64,000 nucleotides of DNA from Rhodoferax sp. WC2427 (lineage in GTDB: Bacteria > Pseudomonadota > Gammaproteobacteria > Burkholderiales > Burkholderiaceae_C): contig NZ_CP162006.1 in NCBI RefSeq assembly GCF_040822085.1, forward strand, positions 2,604,001 through 2,668,000, given 5' to 3'. Below the pieces are notes generated by a model that worked only from the letters and a program-made list of their open reading frames with translations, ran no database searches and was not told where the DNA came from. This document shows, one piece after another, positions 1 through 9,107 of this stretch (positions are counted from its first letter, which is position 1; each line of letters begins with the position of its first letter). A program made the translations under genes and the position numbers.

Positions 1-462
1 CTGATGACCGCCCTGCCCCTGACGCTGATCGGCGTGGTGCTGGCGCTGCTGCTGTTCCAGTCCACGCTGTCGATGTTCTCGGTGATCGGCGTGGTGATGC
101 TGATGGGCCTGGTGACCAAGAACGCAATCTTGCTGGTGGACTTTGCCATCCGCGCACGGGACGACGGCATGGAACGCAGCGAAGCCCTGCTGCTGGCCGC
201 CAAGGTGCGGCTACGCCCCATCCTGATGACCACGCTGGCCATGATTTTTGGCATGGTGCCACTGGCCTTTGCGCTCAGCGAAGGCTCGGAGCAGCGCGCC
301 CCCATGGGCCAGGCGGTGATGGGCGGCGTCATCACCTCGTCGCTGCTGACGCTGGTGGTGGTGCCGGTGGTGTATTGCTACATGGACGACCTGGCTATGT
401 GGCTGCAACGTAAATGGACGGCAAAACGCCGGGTCATGGCACTTTCCCCCCCTAAAATCTAA
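1..462 (+). CDS. RND efflux pump inner-membrane subunit, C-terminal end (partial)
   Basis: The reading frame is already open at base 1, so the 5' part lies outside the window. About 153 residues remain. They contain the hydrophobic C-terminal membrane segments of an HAE1/AcrB-type resistance-nodulation-division transporter, including the typical GLVTKNAILLVDFA helix, an LRPILMTT stretch and a GGVITSSLLTLVVVPVVY helix near the end. The family is a proton-driven trimeric inner-membrane pump that works with a periplasmic adaptor and a TolC-like outer-membrane channel. A TolC-family gene follows about 1.1 kb downstream on the same strand, so the two may work together, but two unrelated small genes lie between them. 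Substrate cannot be told from this fragment. Confidence 0.9.
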   Translation: MMTALPLTLIGVVLALLLFQSTLSMFSVIGVVMLMGLVTKNAILLVDFAIRARDDGMERSEALLLAAKVRLRPILMTTLAMIFGMVPLAFALSEGSEQRAPMGQAVMGGVITSSLLTLVVVPVVYCYMDDLAMWLQRKWTAKRRVMALSPPKI

Positions 463-494
463 CGTTAACCTCGCACTTGAACCCAAAGACCACC

Positions 495-1160
495 ATGACC
501 ACCACCGCCCAGCTCGAACAGACCCGCTTCAACATGATCGAACAGCAAATCCGCCCCTGGGACGTGCTGGAGCCGTCGGTGCTGGCGCTGCTGAACACCG
601 TCAAACGCGAGCAGTTTTTGCCCGCCGAGAGCCAGGCCTTTGCCTTTGTGGACATGGAAGCCCCACTGCCCGGCGGCCAGTGCATGCTGTCGCCCAAGGT
701 GGAAGCCCGCGCCCTGCAAGACCTGAAGATCCAGAAGCACGAGAAAGTGCTGGAAATCGGCACCGGCTCGGGCTACATGGCCGCCCTGCTGGCCGCCAGT
801 GCCCACAGCGTGCTGTCGCTCGAAATCCTGCCCGAACTGGCCACCCTGGCGCGCAACAACCTGCGCAATGCCGGTGTGCGCAACGTCGAAGTGCGCCAGG
901 CCGACGGTGCCCTGGGTGCCCCGGCCGACGGCCCGTTCGACGTCATTGTGCTCAGCGGCTCGGTGGCCAAGGTCCCCGACGCCATCAAGTCCCAGCTCAA
1001 GGTGGGTGGCCGCCTGTTTGCGGTGGTGGGCCAGGAGCCCATGATGTGCGCCAACTTCGTCACCCGCACCGGCGAAACCACCTACACCACCACCCAGCCT
1101 TGGGACACCGTGGCCCCGCGCCTGGTGCACTTTCCCGAGCCTTCGAAGTTCTCGTTCTAA
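495..1160 (+). CDS. pcm: Protein-L-isoaspartate O-methyltransferase family protein
   Basis: A 221-residue class I SAM-dependent methyltransferase. The glycine-rich SAM loop EIGTGSGYMAALLA sits near residues 85-98, after the Pcm-family segment KREQFLPAE and a P-G-G-Q stretch at 55-65. Family members repair isoaspartyl residues in aged proteins in the cytosol. The betaproteobacterial copies next to rhodanese and tolC are divergent from E. coli Pcm, so the exact substrate is less certain than the fold. ATG 495 was chosen; a TTG six codons upstream at 477 is in frame but has no advantage. It lies 32 bp after the efflux pump gene and 25 bp before the rhodanese gene, so the three may be cotranscribed. 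Confidence 0.85.
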   Translation: MTTTAQLEQTRFNMIEQQIRPWDVLEPSVLALLNTVKREQFLPAESQAFAFVDMEAPLPGGQCMLSPKVEARALQDLKIQKHEKVLEIGTGSGYMAALLAASAHSVLSLEILPELATLARNNLRNAGVRNVEVRQADGALGAPADGPFDVIVLSGSVAKVPDAIKSQLKVGGRLFAVVGQEPMMCANFVTRTGETTYTTTQPWDTVAPRLVHFPEPSKFSF

Positions 1161-1185
1161 TCCACGCTTAATCCACGTTGCATCC

Positions 1186-1518
1186 ATGATTTCCCAAATC
1201 CCTCCCGCCGACCTGTCCCAGTGGCTGCAAGGCCAGACCGCCCCGGTGGTGCTGGATGTACGCGAGCCCGGTGAATGGCAGGCCGCCAGCGTGCAGGCCG
1301 ACGGCTTCACCCTGGTCAAGCTTTCGATGGGCGACATCCCCGCCCGGCTGGCCGAGCTGGACCCGCACCAGCCGATCGCCTGCCTGTGCCACCACGGTGC
1401 GCGCAGCCAGCGCGTGGCCCAGTTTCTAGTGCAAAACGGTTTTGAAAATGTGGTCAATATCGCCGGTGGTATCGATGCCTGGTCGCAGCAACGCGATGCC
1501 GGTGTGCCCCGCTACTAA
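1186..1518 (+). CDS. Single-domain rhodanese-like sulfurtransferase
   Basis: A 110-residue single rhodanese domain. The DVREPGEW motif is near residues 25-32 and the active-site loop CHHGARS is near 66-72, with Cys as the persulfide-carrying residue. Such proteins transfer sulfane sulfur to cyanide or to thiol acceptors in the cytosol. The gene sits between a pcm-like gene and a TolC-family gene, an arrangement I associate with other Burkholderiales; a functional link is not evident. Downstream, the tolC start lies 31 bp after this stop codon. Confidence 0.9.
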   Translation: MISQIPPADLSQWLQGQTAPVVLDVREPGEWQAASVQADGFTLVKLSMGDIPARLAELDPHQPIACLCHHGARSQRVAQFLVQNGFENVVNIAGGIDAWSQQRDAGVPRY

Positions 1519-1549
1519 ACGCCTGAAATTGGAAATGACAAGGATGACC

Positions 1550-2872
1550 ATGCCCCGCTTCCCGCTCGCCTCTTGCACTTTGGCCCTGCTGGCCGCTTTC
1601 TCTGGCGCGGCCCATGCGCAAAGCCTGGTGGAGCTGTATGACGCGGCACGGGCCACCGATTCCACCTACCAGTCGGCCAAGGCGCTGTATGACGCAAACC
1701 TGGCCAAGGCCGACCAGGCCAAGGCGGGTATCTTGCCCAGCGTCGGGCTGGCAGCCGGCCTCAACCGCAATCTGCTCGAAGGCCGCAATCCGACATTTGA
1801 CAAAGACTACACCACCCAGTCCGCCACGCTCAGCGCTTCGCAGCCCCTGTACCGGCCTGCCAACCGTATCAACTACCAACAGGGTCTGAAGCTGGTCGAC
1901 GTGGCCCAGGCGCAGCTGGCGGCCGCCGAGCAAGACCTGGTGGTGCGCGTGGCCCAGGCCTACTTTGACGTGCTGGGCGCGGGCGACACCCTGAATTTTG
2001 TGCGGGCGCAAAAAACCGCGGTGGGCGAGCAACTGGCCTCGGCCAAGCGCAACTTCGAAGTCGGCACCGCCACCATCACCGACACCCGCGAAGCCCAGGC
2101 CCTGTTCGACCTGGTACGGGCCCAGGAAATTGCCGCCGAAAACGACCTGCTGGTGAAAAAGCTGGCGCTCGACACCCTGGTCAGCAGGGTCGACGCCCAG
2201 CCCATTCCGCTGGCGCAGCCCGTGGTGCTGCCGACCGTGCAGCCTGGCGATATCAGCACCTGGGTACAGCAAGCCGAAAGCCTGCAGCCCAACGTGGTGC
2301 AGGCCGTGGTGGCCCTGGACGTGGCCCGGCTGGAAACCCAAAAGGCCAAGGCGGGCAACCTGCCCACGCTGGACCTGACCGCGGGTTACAACGTCAACCG
2401 TTACCCCAACGGCACCACCAGCAACCTGCCGGGCTCACGCACCAACACCACCCAGATCGGTCTGAGCTTCAACATTCCCTTGTTTGCAGGCTTCTCTATC
2501 CAGAACCGCATCCGCGAAACCCTGTCGCTGGAAGACAAGGCCCAAGCCGACCTGGATGCCGTCCGCCGTGCCGTCAGCCAGGCCACCCGGGCCGCGTTTT
2601 ACGGCGTGCTGTCGGGCGTGGGCCAGGTCAGCGCCCTGGAAGCCGCTGAAGCCTCCAGCCAGATTGCGCTGGATGCCAACAAGCTGGGCTACCAGGTGGG
2701 TGTGCGCATCAACATCGACGTGCTGAACTCGCAAAGCCAGTTGTTCCAGACCAAACGCGACCTGGCGCAGGCCCGCTACAACGTGCTGCTGGGCAGCCTA
2801 AAGCTGCGCCAGGCCAGCGGCAGCCTGAAGCCGGAAGACCTGCAGGCGGTGAATGCACTGCTGGTGCGCTGA
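1550..2872 (+). CDS. tolC: TolC-family outer-membrane efflux/type I secretion channel
   Basis: A 440-residue exported protein with a signal peptide ending at an AHA-QS site around residue 23, followed by the LVELYDAAR start typical of TolC/OEP proteins. The two repeated OEP halves are visible, each with long coiled-coil helices rich in Ala, Gln, Leu and Glu, and with NxxxG-type turns such as NFEVGTATITDTREA and LGYQVGVRINIDVLN. TolC trimers form the outer-membrane duct for RND pumps and type I secretion. ATG 1550 was chosen because AAGG lies 6 bp upstream and a signal peptide follows directly; longer in-frame starts would run back through the rhodanese gene. A palindromic repeat follows the stop. 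Confidence 0.9.
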   Translation: MPRFPLASCTLALLAAFSGAAHAQSLVELYDAARATDSTYQSAKALYDANLAKADQAKAGILPSVGLAAGLNRNLLEGRNPTFDKDYTTQSATLSASQPLYRPANRINYQQGLKLVDVAQAQLAAAEQDLVVRVAQAYFDVLGAGDTLNFVRAQKTAVGEQLASAKRNFEVGTATITDTREAQALFDLVRAQEIAAENDLLVKKLALDTLVSRVDAQPIPLAQPVVLPTVQPGDISTWVQQAESLQPNVVQAVVALDVARLETQKAKAGNLPTLDLTAGYNVNRYPNGTTSNLPGSRTNTTQIGLSFNIPLFAGFSIQNRIRETLSLEDKAQADLDAVRRAVSQATRAAFYGVLSGVGQVSALEAAEASSQIALDANKLGYQVGVRINIDVLNSQSQLFQTKRDLAQARYNVLLGSLKLRQASGSLKPEDLQAVNALLVR

Positions 2873-2880
2873 CACCATAA

Positions 2881-2940
2881 CGCTATATTATTAATAGCTT
2901 CTCATGCTGATGGAATAAGCGTGAGAAGCTGTTTTAATAT
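2881..2940. repeat. Dispersed palindromic element, copy 1
   Basis: Contains TTAATAGCTTCTCATGCTGATGG and then ATAAGCGTGAGAAGCTG, an imperfect inverted repeat with AT-rich ends. It fills the gap between the convergent tolC-like and M19 dipeptidase genes, so it may terminate both transcripts. Confidence 0.8.
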
Positions 2941-2945
2941 AAAAG

Positions 2946-3911
2946 TTATTTCCACACCTGCTGCGCCACCCGCAGCATGTTGCCGCCCATGACCTGCGCG
3001 GCATCGTCGGCGGACAGTCCCACATCCTGCAAAGCTTGCGCCAGACCCTGCCAGGTCTCCACCGGGGTGTAGCGGGCCCGGCTGATGGCCCGGTTGTAGC
3101 CTGCAGACTGCGGCCACCAGTAGCTGGGGTCGTAGCCACCGGGCGGGTCGTCGTTGAGTTCGGGCTGCCCAAAGCTGATGTCCAGCCCGATACCCACATG
3201 CTGCACACCCACCAGATCGGCCACATAGGCCGCGTGGCGGGCCACATCGGCGGCAGTGGGTGCGTCATTGCCCAGAAAGAACGACACCCCCGACACGCAC
3301 ACCACCCCGCCGGTGGCGGCGCACGCGCGGATTTGTGCGTCTGTGATGTTGCGGCCATGCTCCACCAGCGCCAGCGGATTGGCGTGGCTGAAGATCACCG
3401 GGGCGGTGGAGGCGGCCATGATGTCCAGGCTGCACTTTCGGCCGGTGTGCGAGCAGTCCATCAACATGCCCGCCGCGTTCACCGCCTGCACCATGCGCTC
3501 GCCCAGCGGGGTCAGGCCGCGCTCGGTGTCGTGGCAGCCGTCGGCCACGCTGTTGTTGCGGTTGTAGGCAAAGTGGATCTGCCGCACCCCCAACGCCGCG
3601 TACAGCGCCACCATCTCGGGCTGCTCCAGCAGCGGCATAGCGCCTTCCAGGTCGAAGCCGATGGCGATCTGGCCGCCTGCTTTGGCCAAGGCAATATCGG
3701 CCACGCTGTGGGCCAGCCGGTAGCGCTCCGGGTGGGCGGCAATGGTGGCGCGGAATCCAGCGATCACGGCCATCACCTGTTGCACCGGGTTCATGTCCAT
3801 GCCGACGTTGATCGACACGTAGTCCACCCCGGCGGCGTGCAGCCGGTCGATGGGGGCAAAGCTGGCCTGTGGGTGCAGCGGCAGGCAGGCATGGGATTCC
3901 CAATGGATCAT
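2946..3911 (-). CDS. Membrane dipeptidase (peptidase family M19)
   Basis: A 321-residue zinc dipeptidase of the renal dipeptidase/M19 amidohydrolase family. Family-typical segments are FDLEGAMPL (bridging Glu), LTPLGERMVQAVNAAGMLMDCSH, IFSHANPL (zinc His) and VGIGLD near the end. No signal peptide is visible, so it is probably cytosolic. Known members hydrolyse dipeptides, including D-amino-acid and beta-lactam-like substrates. The ATG at 3911 overlaps the stop of the upstream ABC ATPase gene as ATGA, so it is translationally coupled to the importer. This suggests it cleaves imported dipeptides next to the DdpX-type enzyme at the other end of the operon. A longer frame upstream is an overlap with the ABC gene and was not used. 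Confidence 0.88.
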   Translation of the reverse strand: MIHWESHACLPLHPQASFAPIDRLHAAGVDYVSINVGMDMNPVQQVMAVIAGFRATIAAHPERYRLAHSVADIALAKAGGQIAIGFDLEGAMPLLEQPEMVALYAALGVRQIHFAYNRNNSVADGCHDTERGLTPLGERMVQAVNAAGMLMDCSHTGRKCSLDIMAASTAPVIFSHANPLALVEHGRNITDAQIRACAATGGVVCVSGVSFFLGNDAPTAADVARHAAYVADLVGVQHVGIGLDISFGQPELNDDPPGGYDPSYWWPQSAGYNRAISRARYTPVETWQGLAQALQDVGLSADDAAQVMGGNMLRVAQQVWK

Positions 3912-4675
3912 GGTGTGCTCGCTTTCCTTCGGAAACCTACGGCGGCTTCCATCAATTGGCGGGTGTAAGGCTGGGCCACACGGCTGGCGGCCAGATCGCT
4001 GGAGGCCAGCATTTCCACCGTCTGGCCGCGCTGCATCACCATCAGGCGCTGGCACAGGTGGGTGACCACCGCCAGATCGTGGCTGACCATGATGAAGGTC
4101 AGGCCGCGGCGGGCGCGCAGGGTTTCCAGCAGGTTCAGCACCTCGGCCTGCACCGAGGCATCCAGGGCCGAAGTGGGTTCGTCCAGCAGCAGAATCTGCG
4201 GCTCCAGAATCAGGGCGCGGGCAATGGCAATACGCTGGCGCTGCCCGCCCGAGAGCTGGTGCGGGTAACGGAAACGAAAGCCCTGCCCCAGGCCCACCTC
4301 GTCCAGCGCGCGCTCAATCCGCGCCTGCTCGTCGCCGATGCCGTGGATGGCCAATGGCTCGGCCAGCAGGCGATCGACCGTGTGGCGCGGGTGCAGCGAG
4401 CCGTAGGGATCTTGGAACACCATTTGCACCAACCTGCGAAACGGCTTGCTCCCAGGCAAAGGTTGCGGTGCCGGGCCTAAGAGCTGCACCGTGCCGGTTT
4501 CCCGCTTTGCCAGCCCGCAGATGGCGCGCAACACGGTGGATTTGCCCGAACCCGATTCGCCCACAATGCCAAAGCTCTCGCCCGCCTGCACCGTGAACGA
4601 AGTGTCGGCCACCGCCACAAAACCGTCGAAACTGACGCGCAGGTTATTGACCTCCAGGCCCACAGACGCGCTCAT
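3908..4675 (-). CDS. ddpF: Dipeptide ABC transporter ATP-binding protein, DdpF/DppF-like
   Basis: A 255-residue ABC ATPase. It has Walker A GESGSGKS, Q-loop FQDPYGSLHPR, signature LSGGQRQR, Walker B ILLLDEPTSALD and the switch His in MVSHDLAV. The FQDPY..L.PR motif marks the oligopeptide/nickel (OppF/DppF) class. It would pair with the upstream DdpD-like ATPase on the cytosolic face of the DdpBC permease. ATG 4675 overlaps the stop of the upstream ATPase gene as ATGA, which fixes the start; a 57-residue N-terminal extension is possible but overlaps that gene. Confidence 0.9.
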   Translation of the reverse strand: MSASVGLEVNNLRVSFDGFVAVADTSFTVQAGESFGIVGESGSGKSTVLRAICGLAKRETGTVQLLGPAPQPLPGSKPFRRLVQMVFQDPYGSLHPRHTVDRLLAEPLAIHGIGDEQARIERALDEVGLGQGFRFRYPHQLSGGQRQRIAIARALILEPQILLLDEPTSALDASVQAEVLNLLETLRARRGLTFIMVSHDLAVVTHLCQRLMVMQRGQTVEMLASSDLAASRVAQPYTRQLMEAAVGFRRKASTP

Positions 4676-5511
4676 AAAGCCCACTCCGGCTGGCGGTTCA
4701 GCGTGGGCAGCGGGTGCCGGTTGTCGCCGAGCTGCGGCAGGCAGTTCAATAGCCCCAAGGTGTAGGGGTGCTTGGCTTGCGCCAGCCCGCCCGCGGGCAG
4801 CTCCTCGACCACCCGCCCGGCGTACATCACCAGAATGCGGTCGCAAAAGGTGGAGACCAGGCGCAGGTCGTGCGACACAAAAATCAGGCCCATGCCGCGC
4901 TGCACCACCAGTGCGTCCAGGATCGCCAGCACCTGCAGCTGCACGGTCACGTCCAGGGCCGATGTGGGTTCGTCAGCAATCAGCAGGTCGGGGTTGGCGA
5001 TCAGCATCATGGCAATCATGGCGCGCTGGCCCATGCCGCCCGATACCTCGTGCGGGTACAGCTTGTACACGCGGGCCGGGTCGTCGATCTGCACCTGCTC
5101 CAGCGCCGCCAGGGCCTGTTTTTTGGCCTGGGCGTTGGATACCTGGGTGTGCGCCTGCAGTGTCTCAACGATCTGGTCGCCGATGCGCATCACTGGGTTA
5201 AGTGAGAACTTCGGGTCTTGCAGCACCATGGCAATGCGGCCACCGCGCAGCTTGCGGCGCTCCTGGGCGCTGCAATGCATCAGGTCGGTGCCTTTGAACG
5301 CCAAACGCTTGGCAGTGACCCGGCCTTCGGGGGCCGTCAGGCCCAGAATCGCCCTACCCGTCTGCGACTTGCCCGAACCCGATTCGCCCACGATGCCCAG
5401 CCGCTCCTTGCCCAGCGTGAACGACACGCCGCGCACCACCTCCACCCAGCCGCCGTCGCGGTTGGGAAATGCCACCCGCAGGTCATCGACCACCAAAAGG
5501 GGTTCTGTCAT
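4672..5511 (-). CDS. ddpD: Dipeptide ABC transporter ATP-binding protein, DdpD/DppD-like
   Basis: A 279-residue ABC ATPase with Walker A GESGSGKS, Q-loop LQDPKFSLNPVM, signature SGGMGQRAMIA, Walker B LLIADEPTSALD and H-loop FVSHDLRLV. The C-terminal HPYTLGLLNCLP segment is the conserved tail of oligopeptide/dipeptide ATPases of the DppD class. It probably forms a heterodimer with the DdpF-like subunit. It is joined to both neighbours by ATGA overlaps, which supports one polycistronic message with coupled translation. Confidence 0.9.
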   Translation of the reverse strand: MTEPLLVVDDLRVAFPNRDGGWVEVVRGVSFTLGKERLGIVGESGSGKSQTGRAILGLTAPEGRVTAKRLAFKGTDLMHCSAQERRKLRGGRIAMVLQDPKFSLNPVMRIGDQIVETLQAHTQVSNAQAKKQALAALEQVQIDDPARVYKLYPHEVSGGMGQRAMIAMMLIANPDLLIADEPTSALDVTVQLQVLAILDALVVQRGMGLIFVSHDLRLVSTFCDRILVMYAGRVVEELPAGGLAQAKHPYTLGLLNCLPQLGDNRHPLPTLNRQPEWAL

Positions 5512-6416
5512 TTCACGCCTTTCGGGTCGAGCGCATCGCGCAAGCCGTCACCCACCAGATTAAAGGCCAGGCTGACCAGGAAAATCGCCGCCCCCGGTGC
5601 TGCCGCCACCCACCACTGGTCGAGCACGTACTGGCGGCCATTGGCGATCATCGCGCCCCACTCGGGTGTGGGCGGCTGCGCGCCCAGGCCCAGAAAGCCC
5701 AGCCCGGCGGCCGTCAGAATAATGCCCGCCATGTCCAGCGTGACCCGCACGATCACCGAAGACAGGCACAGCGGCATGATGTGGTGCAGCACGATGCGCC
5801 AGGGCGACGCGCCAATGAGCTGCACCGCTGCGATGTAGTCGGTCTGGCGCACGGTCAGCGTTTCGGCACGGGCCATACGCGCGTACGGCGGCCAGGCGGT
5901 GATGGCAATGGCGATCACCGCGTTTTCAATGCCGGGGCCGAGCGCCGCCACAAAGGCCAGCGCCAGGATCAGCCGGGGAAAGGCCAGAAAAATGTCGGTG
6001 ATGCGCATCAGCGCCGCATCCACCATGCCCCCGGCATAGCCCGCCACCGTGCCCACCAGCAGGCCGATGGGCGCGGCCAGCACGGCCACCAGCACCACCA
6101 CCATCAAGGTGATGCGCGAACCATGGATGAGGCGCGACAAAATGTCCCGCCCCTGGTCGTCCGTGCCCAGCCAAAACAGCTGCGAAGGCGGCAGCAACCT
6201 GGTGGTGCGCAAATCGCCCACGGTGGGCGAGTACGGCGCGATCAGCGGGGCCAGCAGGGCCACCAGCACCAGCGCCAGCACAATGGCCAGGCCGAGCACC
6301 GCCAGCCGGTTGCGCAGAAAGATGCGCCAGGCGCCGTAGGCCCGGCCCCAGGCGGCCTGGCGGCGCGAGGCGGGCCGGTCGCTCATCAGCCAGTCGTGCA
6401 AATTGCTTGTGGTCAT
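5508..6416 (-). CDS. ddpC: Dipeptide ABC transporter permease, DdpC/DppC-like
   Basis: A 302-residue inner-membrane permease. After a cytosolic N-terminus there is one membrane helix near residues 38-60, followed by the DppC-type periplasmic segment LFWLGTDDQGRDILSRLIHG and five further hydrophobic segments. The EAA-type coupling loop is seen as ASPWRIVLHHIMP. A C-terminal DALDPK tail is also typical. It forms the translocation pore with DdpB. The genes on both sides overlap it by 4 bp. Confidence 0.9.
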   Translation of the reverse strand: MTTSNLHDWLMSDRPASRRQAAWGRAYGAWRIFLRNRLAVLGLAIVLALVLVALLAPLIAPYSPTVGDLRTTRLLPPSQLFWLGTDDQGRDILSRLIHGSRITLMVVVLVAVLAAPIGLLVGTVAGYAGGMVDAALMRITDIFLAFPRLILALAFVAALGPGIENAVIAIAITAWPPYARMARAETLTVRQTDYIAAVQLIGASPWRIVLHHIMPLCLSSVIVRVTLDMAGIILTAAGLGFLGLGAQPPTPEWGAMIANGRQYVLDQWWVAAAPGAAIFLVSLAFNLVGDGLRDALDPKGVK

Positions 6417-7429
6417 CGGGTCCTAGTACGGGGGTCCAGCGTCTTGTAAAGCAAGTCCGACAGCAAGTTCAGGCCAATGAAAATCGAGCCCACCACGATA
6501 GTGCCGCCCAGCACCGCGTTCATGTCGGCGTTTTGCAACGAATTGGTGATGTACAGGCCCAGGCCCGGCCAGGCGAACACGGTCTCCGTCAGCACCGAGC
6601 CTTCAAGCAACCCGGCGTACGACAGGCTGATCACGGTGACCAGCGGCACCATGGCATTGCGCAGCGCGTGCCGCCAGATGATGCGGGTCTCGCTCAAACC
6701 CTTGGCGCGGGCGGCCACGATGTACTCCTGCGACAGCTCGTGCAGCATGAAAGAGCGCGTCATACGGCTGATATAGGCCAGCGAAAAATAGCCCAGCAGC
6801 GAAGCGGGCAGGATCAAATGCGACAGCACATTGCCAAACGCATCCCACTGCCCGGCCATGGCCGCGTCCAGTAGCAACAGGCCGGTGACCGGGGTCAGGG
6901 TGTATTCATAAACTACATCGATGCGGCCCGGCCCGGCCACCCAGTCCAGCCTGGCGTAGAACAGCACCAGCCCCATCAGACCCAGCCAGAAGATCGGCAC
7001 CGAATAGCCCACCAGGCCCATCACGCGCACGATCTGGTCCACCACGCCGCCCCGGCGCACGGCGGCCCACACGCCCAGCGGCACACCCAAAGCCACGCCA
7101 ATCAGAATGCCCAGCGTGGCCAGCTCGAAGGTGGCGGGAAACGCGCGGCGGATGTCGTCCATCACCGGGTGCGAGCTCAGCACTGAGGTGCCAAAGTCAC
7201 CGCGCAGCACCTTGCTGATGTAGATATAAAACTGCTCCCACAGCGGCTTGTTGAAGCCCAGCTCTTCGCGCACCCTGGCCACCAGCTCGCCCGAGGCCCG
7301 GTCGCCCACGATGGCCAGCACCGGGTCGATGGGCATGACCCGGCCAATGAAGAAGGTGACGGCCAACAGGCCCAGGTAGGTGAGGACGATGACGACCGCA
7401 AACCGCCCTACGGCCTGGAGTTTTCGCAT
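6413..7429 (-). CDS. ddpB: Dipeptide ABC transporter permease, DdpB/DppB-like
   Basis: A 338-residue permease. It has an N-terminal membrane helix, the large periplasmic segment with LGFNKPLWEQFYIYI and GDFGTSV typical of DppB proteins, and then five membrane helices. The EAA loop region is seen as KGLSETRIIWRHALRNA, followed by LLEGSVLTETVFAWPGLG. The C-terminal tail ends TLDPR as in the family. It lies 6 bp downstream of the binding-protein gene and overlaps ddpC by 4 bp, so it belongs to the same operon. Confidence 0.9.
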   Translation of the reverse strand: MRKLQAVGRFAVVIVLTYLGLLAVTFFIGRVMPIDPVLAIVGDRASGELVARVREELGFNKPLWEQFYIYISKVLRGDFGTSVLSSHPVMDDIRRAFPATFELATLGILIGVALGVPLGVWAAVRRGGVVDQIVRVMGLVGYSVPIFWLGLMGLVLFYARLDWVAGPGRIDVVYEYTLTPVTGLLLLDAAMAGQWDAFGNVLSHLILPASLLGYFSLAYISRMTRSFMLHELSQEYIVAARAKGLSETRIIWRHALRNAMVPLVTVISLSYAGLLEGSVLTETVFAWPGLGLYITNSLQNADMNAVLGGTIVVGSIFIGLNLLSDLLYKTLDPRTRTR

Positions 7430-7435
7430 GCAGGT

Positions 7436-9049
7436 TTAGCGCTTGCTGGCGGTAAACATGTAGTCTGAGCCGAACGTGGGGCCGAGCTTGAAGCCCGCCA
7501 CGTTGCTGCGCACCGCCGCCACTTCCACCTGCTGGTACAGCATGATGAAGGGGCTGGCCTTGCGGAATTCGGCCTGCATGTCTTCGTAGATCTTTTTACG
7601 CTTGCCGGTGTCGCGCTCCACCACGGCGGCATCGGCCATTTTTTCCAGCTCGGGGGCCACCCAGGCATTGCGCCAGGCCAGGGGCTTGGCCTTGGCATCG
7701 TCGCTGTTGTCGGTGTTTTGCACAAAGGTGGCGTTGCTGTGCGGGTCCCAGTAGTCGGCGCCCCACTGGCCGATGTACATGTCGTGGGTGCGGGCGCGGT
7801 ACTTGGTGAGCACCTGCTTGCCGTCGCCGGGGATGATTTCGATGTCGATGCCCGCGCGCTTGGCGTTTTGCTGGAAGGACTCGGTAATGCCCTGCACCGG
7901 CTGGATGGTGCGCATGTCGATGGTGACCTTGAAGCCATTGGGCAGCCCGGCCTTGACCAGCAGCGCACGGGCCTTGTCCACGTCCAGCTTGTACGGGTTG
8001 ACGGTGCTGGCCCCCAGCAGGCCCACGGGCAGGAAGTTCTGGTCTACGGTGCCGATGTTCTTGATCAGCGTGTCGCCAATGGCAGCGTAGTCCACCAGCC
8101 ATTTCAGGGCTTCGCGCACCTCGGGCTTGGCCAGGTTGGGGTTCTTCTGGTTCAGGCTGATGTAGTAGACCGTGCCCTTGGGGGCCGATTCGATCTTGAT
8201 GTCCTTGTTGCTGGCCATGGCGGCCAGATCTTGCGGGGCCAGGTTGCGGGCCATGTCGATGTCGCCCTTTTCCAGCAGCAGGCGCTGGGTGCTGGACTCC
8301 TTGATGTGGCGGTACAGCACGCGGGCCAGCGGGGCCTTTTTGCCGTAATAACTGTCGTTGCGCTCCAGCGCCACCACTTCATTGGCGCGCCATTCGCGCA
8401 GCTTCAAGGGGCCGGAACCGGCGTAATGGGTCTTGAGCCAGGCATAGCCCAGGTCGCCCGCCACTTCGTTGGCCAGCACCAGCTTTTTGTCTACCACCGC
8501 GCCTACGTCGGCGGTCAGGCAGTTCATGACAAACGACGGGGCATAGGCCTTGTCGGTTTCCAGCGTCATGGTCAGCGCACCGGTGGCCTTGATCTTGTCT
8601 TTGACATTGGTTTTGCTAAAACCAAACTGGGTGAGGATGAAGGCCGGAGACTTGTCGAGCAACACCGCGCGCTGCAGCGAGAAAGCTACATCGTCTGCCG
8701 TGAGCGGGTTGCCGGAGGCAAACTTCAGGCCGGGCTTGAGCTCGAAGCTGAAGGTCTTGCCATCGGCCGACACGGTCCAGGACTTGGCGATGTCGTTGAC
8801 GAGTTTGGACGGGTCGTTGATGTCCAGCCGCACCAGGCGGTCGTAGATATTGCCCATGACCTCGCTGGCCGAGATTTCAAACACCTCGGCCGGGTCCATG
8901 GTGATGATGTCGTCGAACGCAAAGGCCACCACCAGCGTGTCCTTGGGCGTGGCGGCCAGGGCGGGCGCCATGCCGTAGCCTAAAACCAGGGTCGAGGCCA
9001 CGGCTGCTGCCAGCGTGCGGCGGGAGAGTACGGGTGTCGTAAAACGCAT
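7436..9049 (-). CDS. ddpA: Periplasmic dipeptide-binding protein, DdpA/DppA-like
   Basis: A 537-residue family 5 extracellular solute-binding protein. The N-terminal export signal contains SRRTLAAA followed by a hydrophobic run and an ALA-AT cleavage site near residue 33; the paired arginines would also fit a Tat signal. Mature-protein segments such as SFELKPGLKFASGNPLTADD and YYISLNQKNP are typical of the DppA/OppA class. It captures small peptides in the periplasm for the DdpBCDF importer. The ddpX gene directly upstream suggests D-Ala-D-Ala from peptidoglycan as a main ligand, by analogy with E. coli ddpXABCDF; that is inference from gene order. Confidence 0.9.
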   Translation of the reverse strand: MRFTTPVLSRRTLAAAVASTLVLGYGMAPALAATPKDTLVVAFAFDDIITMDPAEVFEISASEVMGNIYDRLVRLDINDPSKLVNDIAKSWTVSADGKTFSFELKPGLKFASGNPLTADDVAFSLQRAVLLDKSPAFILTQFGFSKTNVKDKIKATGALTMTLETDKAYAPSFVMNCLTADVGAVVDKKLVLANEVAGDLGYAWLKTHYAGSGPLKLREWRANEVVALERNDSYYGKKAPLARVLYRHIKESSTQRLLLEKGDIDMARNLAPQDLAAMASNKDIKIESAPKGTVYYISLNQKNPNLAKPEVREALKWLVDYAAIGDTLIKNIGTVDQNFLPVGLLGASTVNPYKLDVDKARALLVKAGLPNGFKVTIDMRTIQPVQGITESFQQNAKRAGIDIEIIPGDGKQVLTKYRARTHDMYIGQWGADYWDPHSNATFVQNTDNSDDAKAKPLAWRNAWVAPELEKMADAAVVERDTGKRKKIYEDMQAEFRKASPFIMLYQQVEVAAVRSNVAGFKLGPTFGSDYMFTASKR

Positions 9050-9107
9050 CTGAACATCCTTTGGGTAAGAGGCAAAAACTACTCAGGGGAACTCCGCAAG
9101 AAGCATG

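Noticed and set aside
1442..1549. Longer start for the TolC-like gene
   Set aside because: It would overlap the rhodanese end by 77 bp and put 36 unrelated residues before the signal peptide; ATG 1550 has AAGG upstream.
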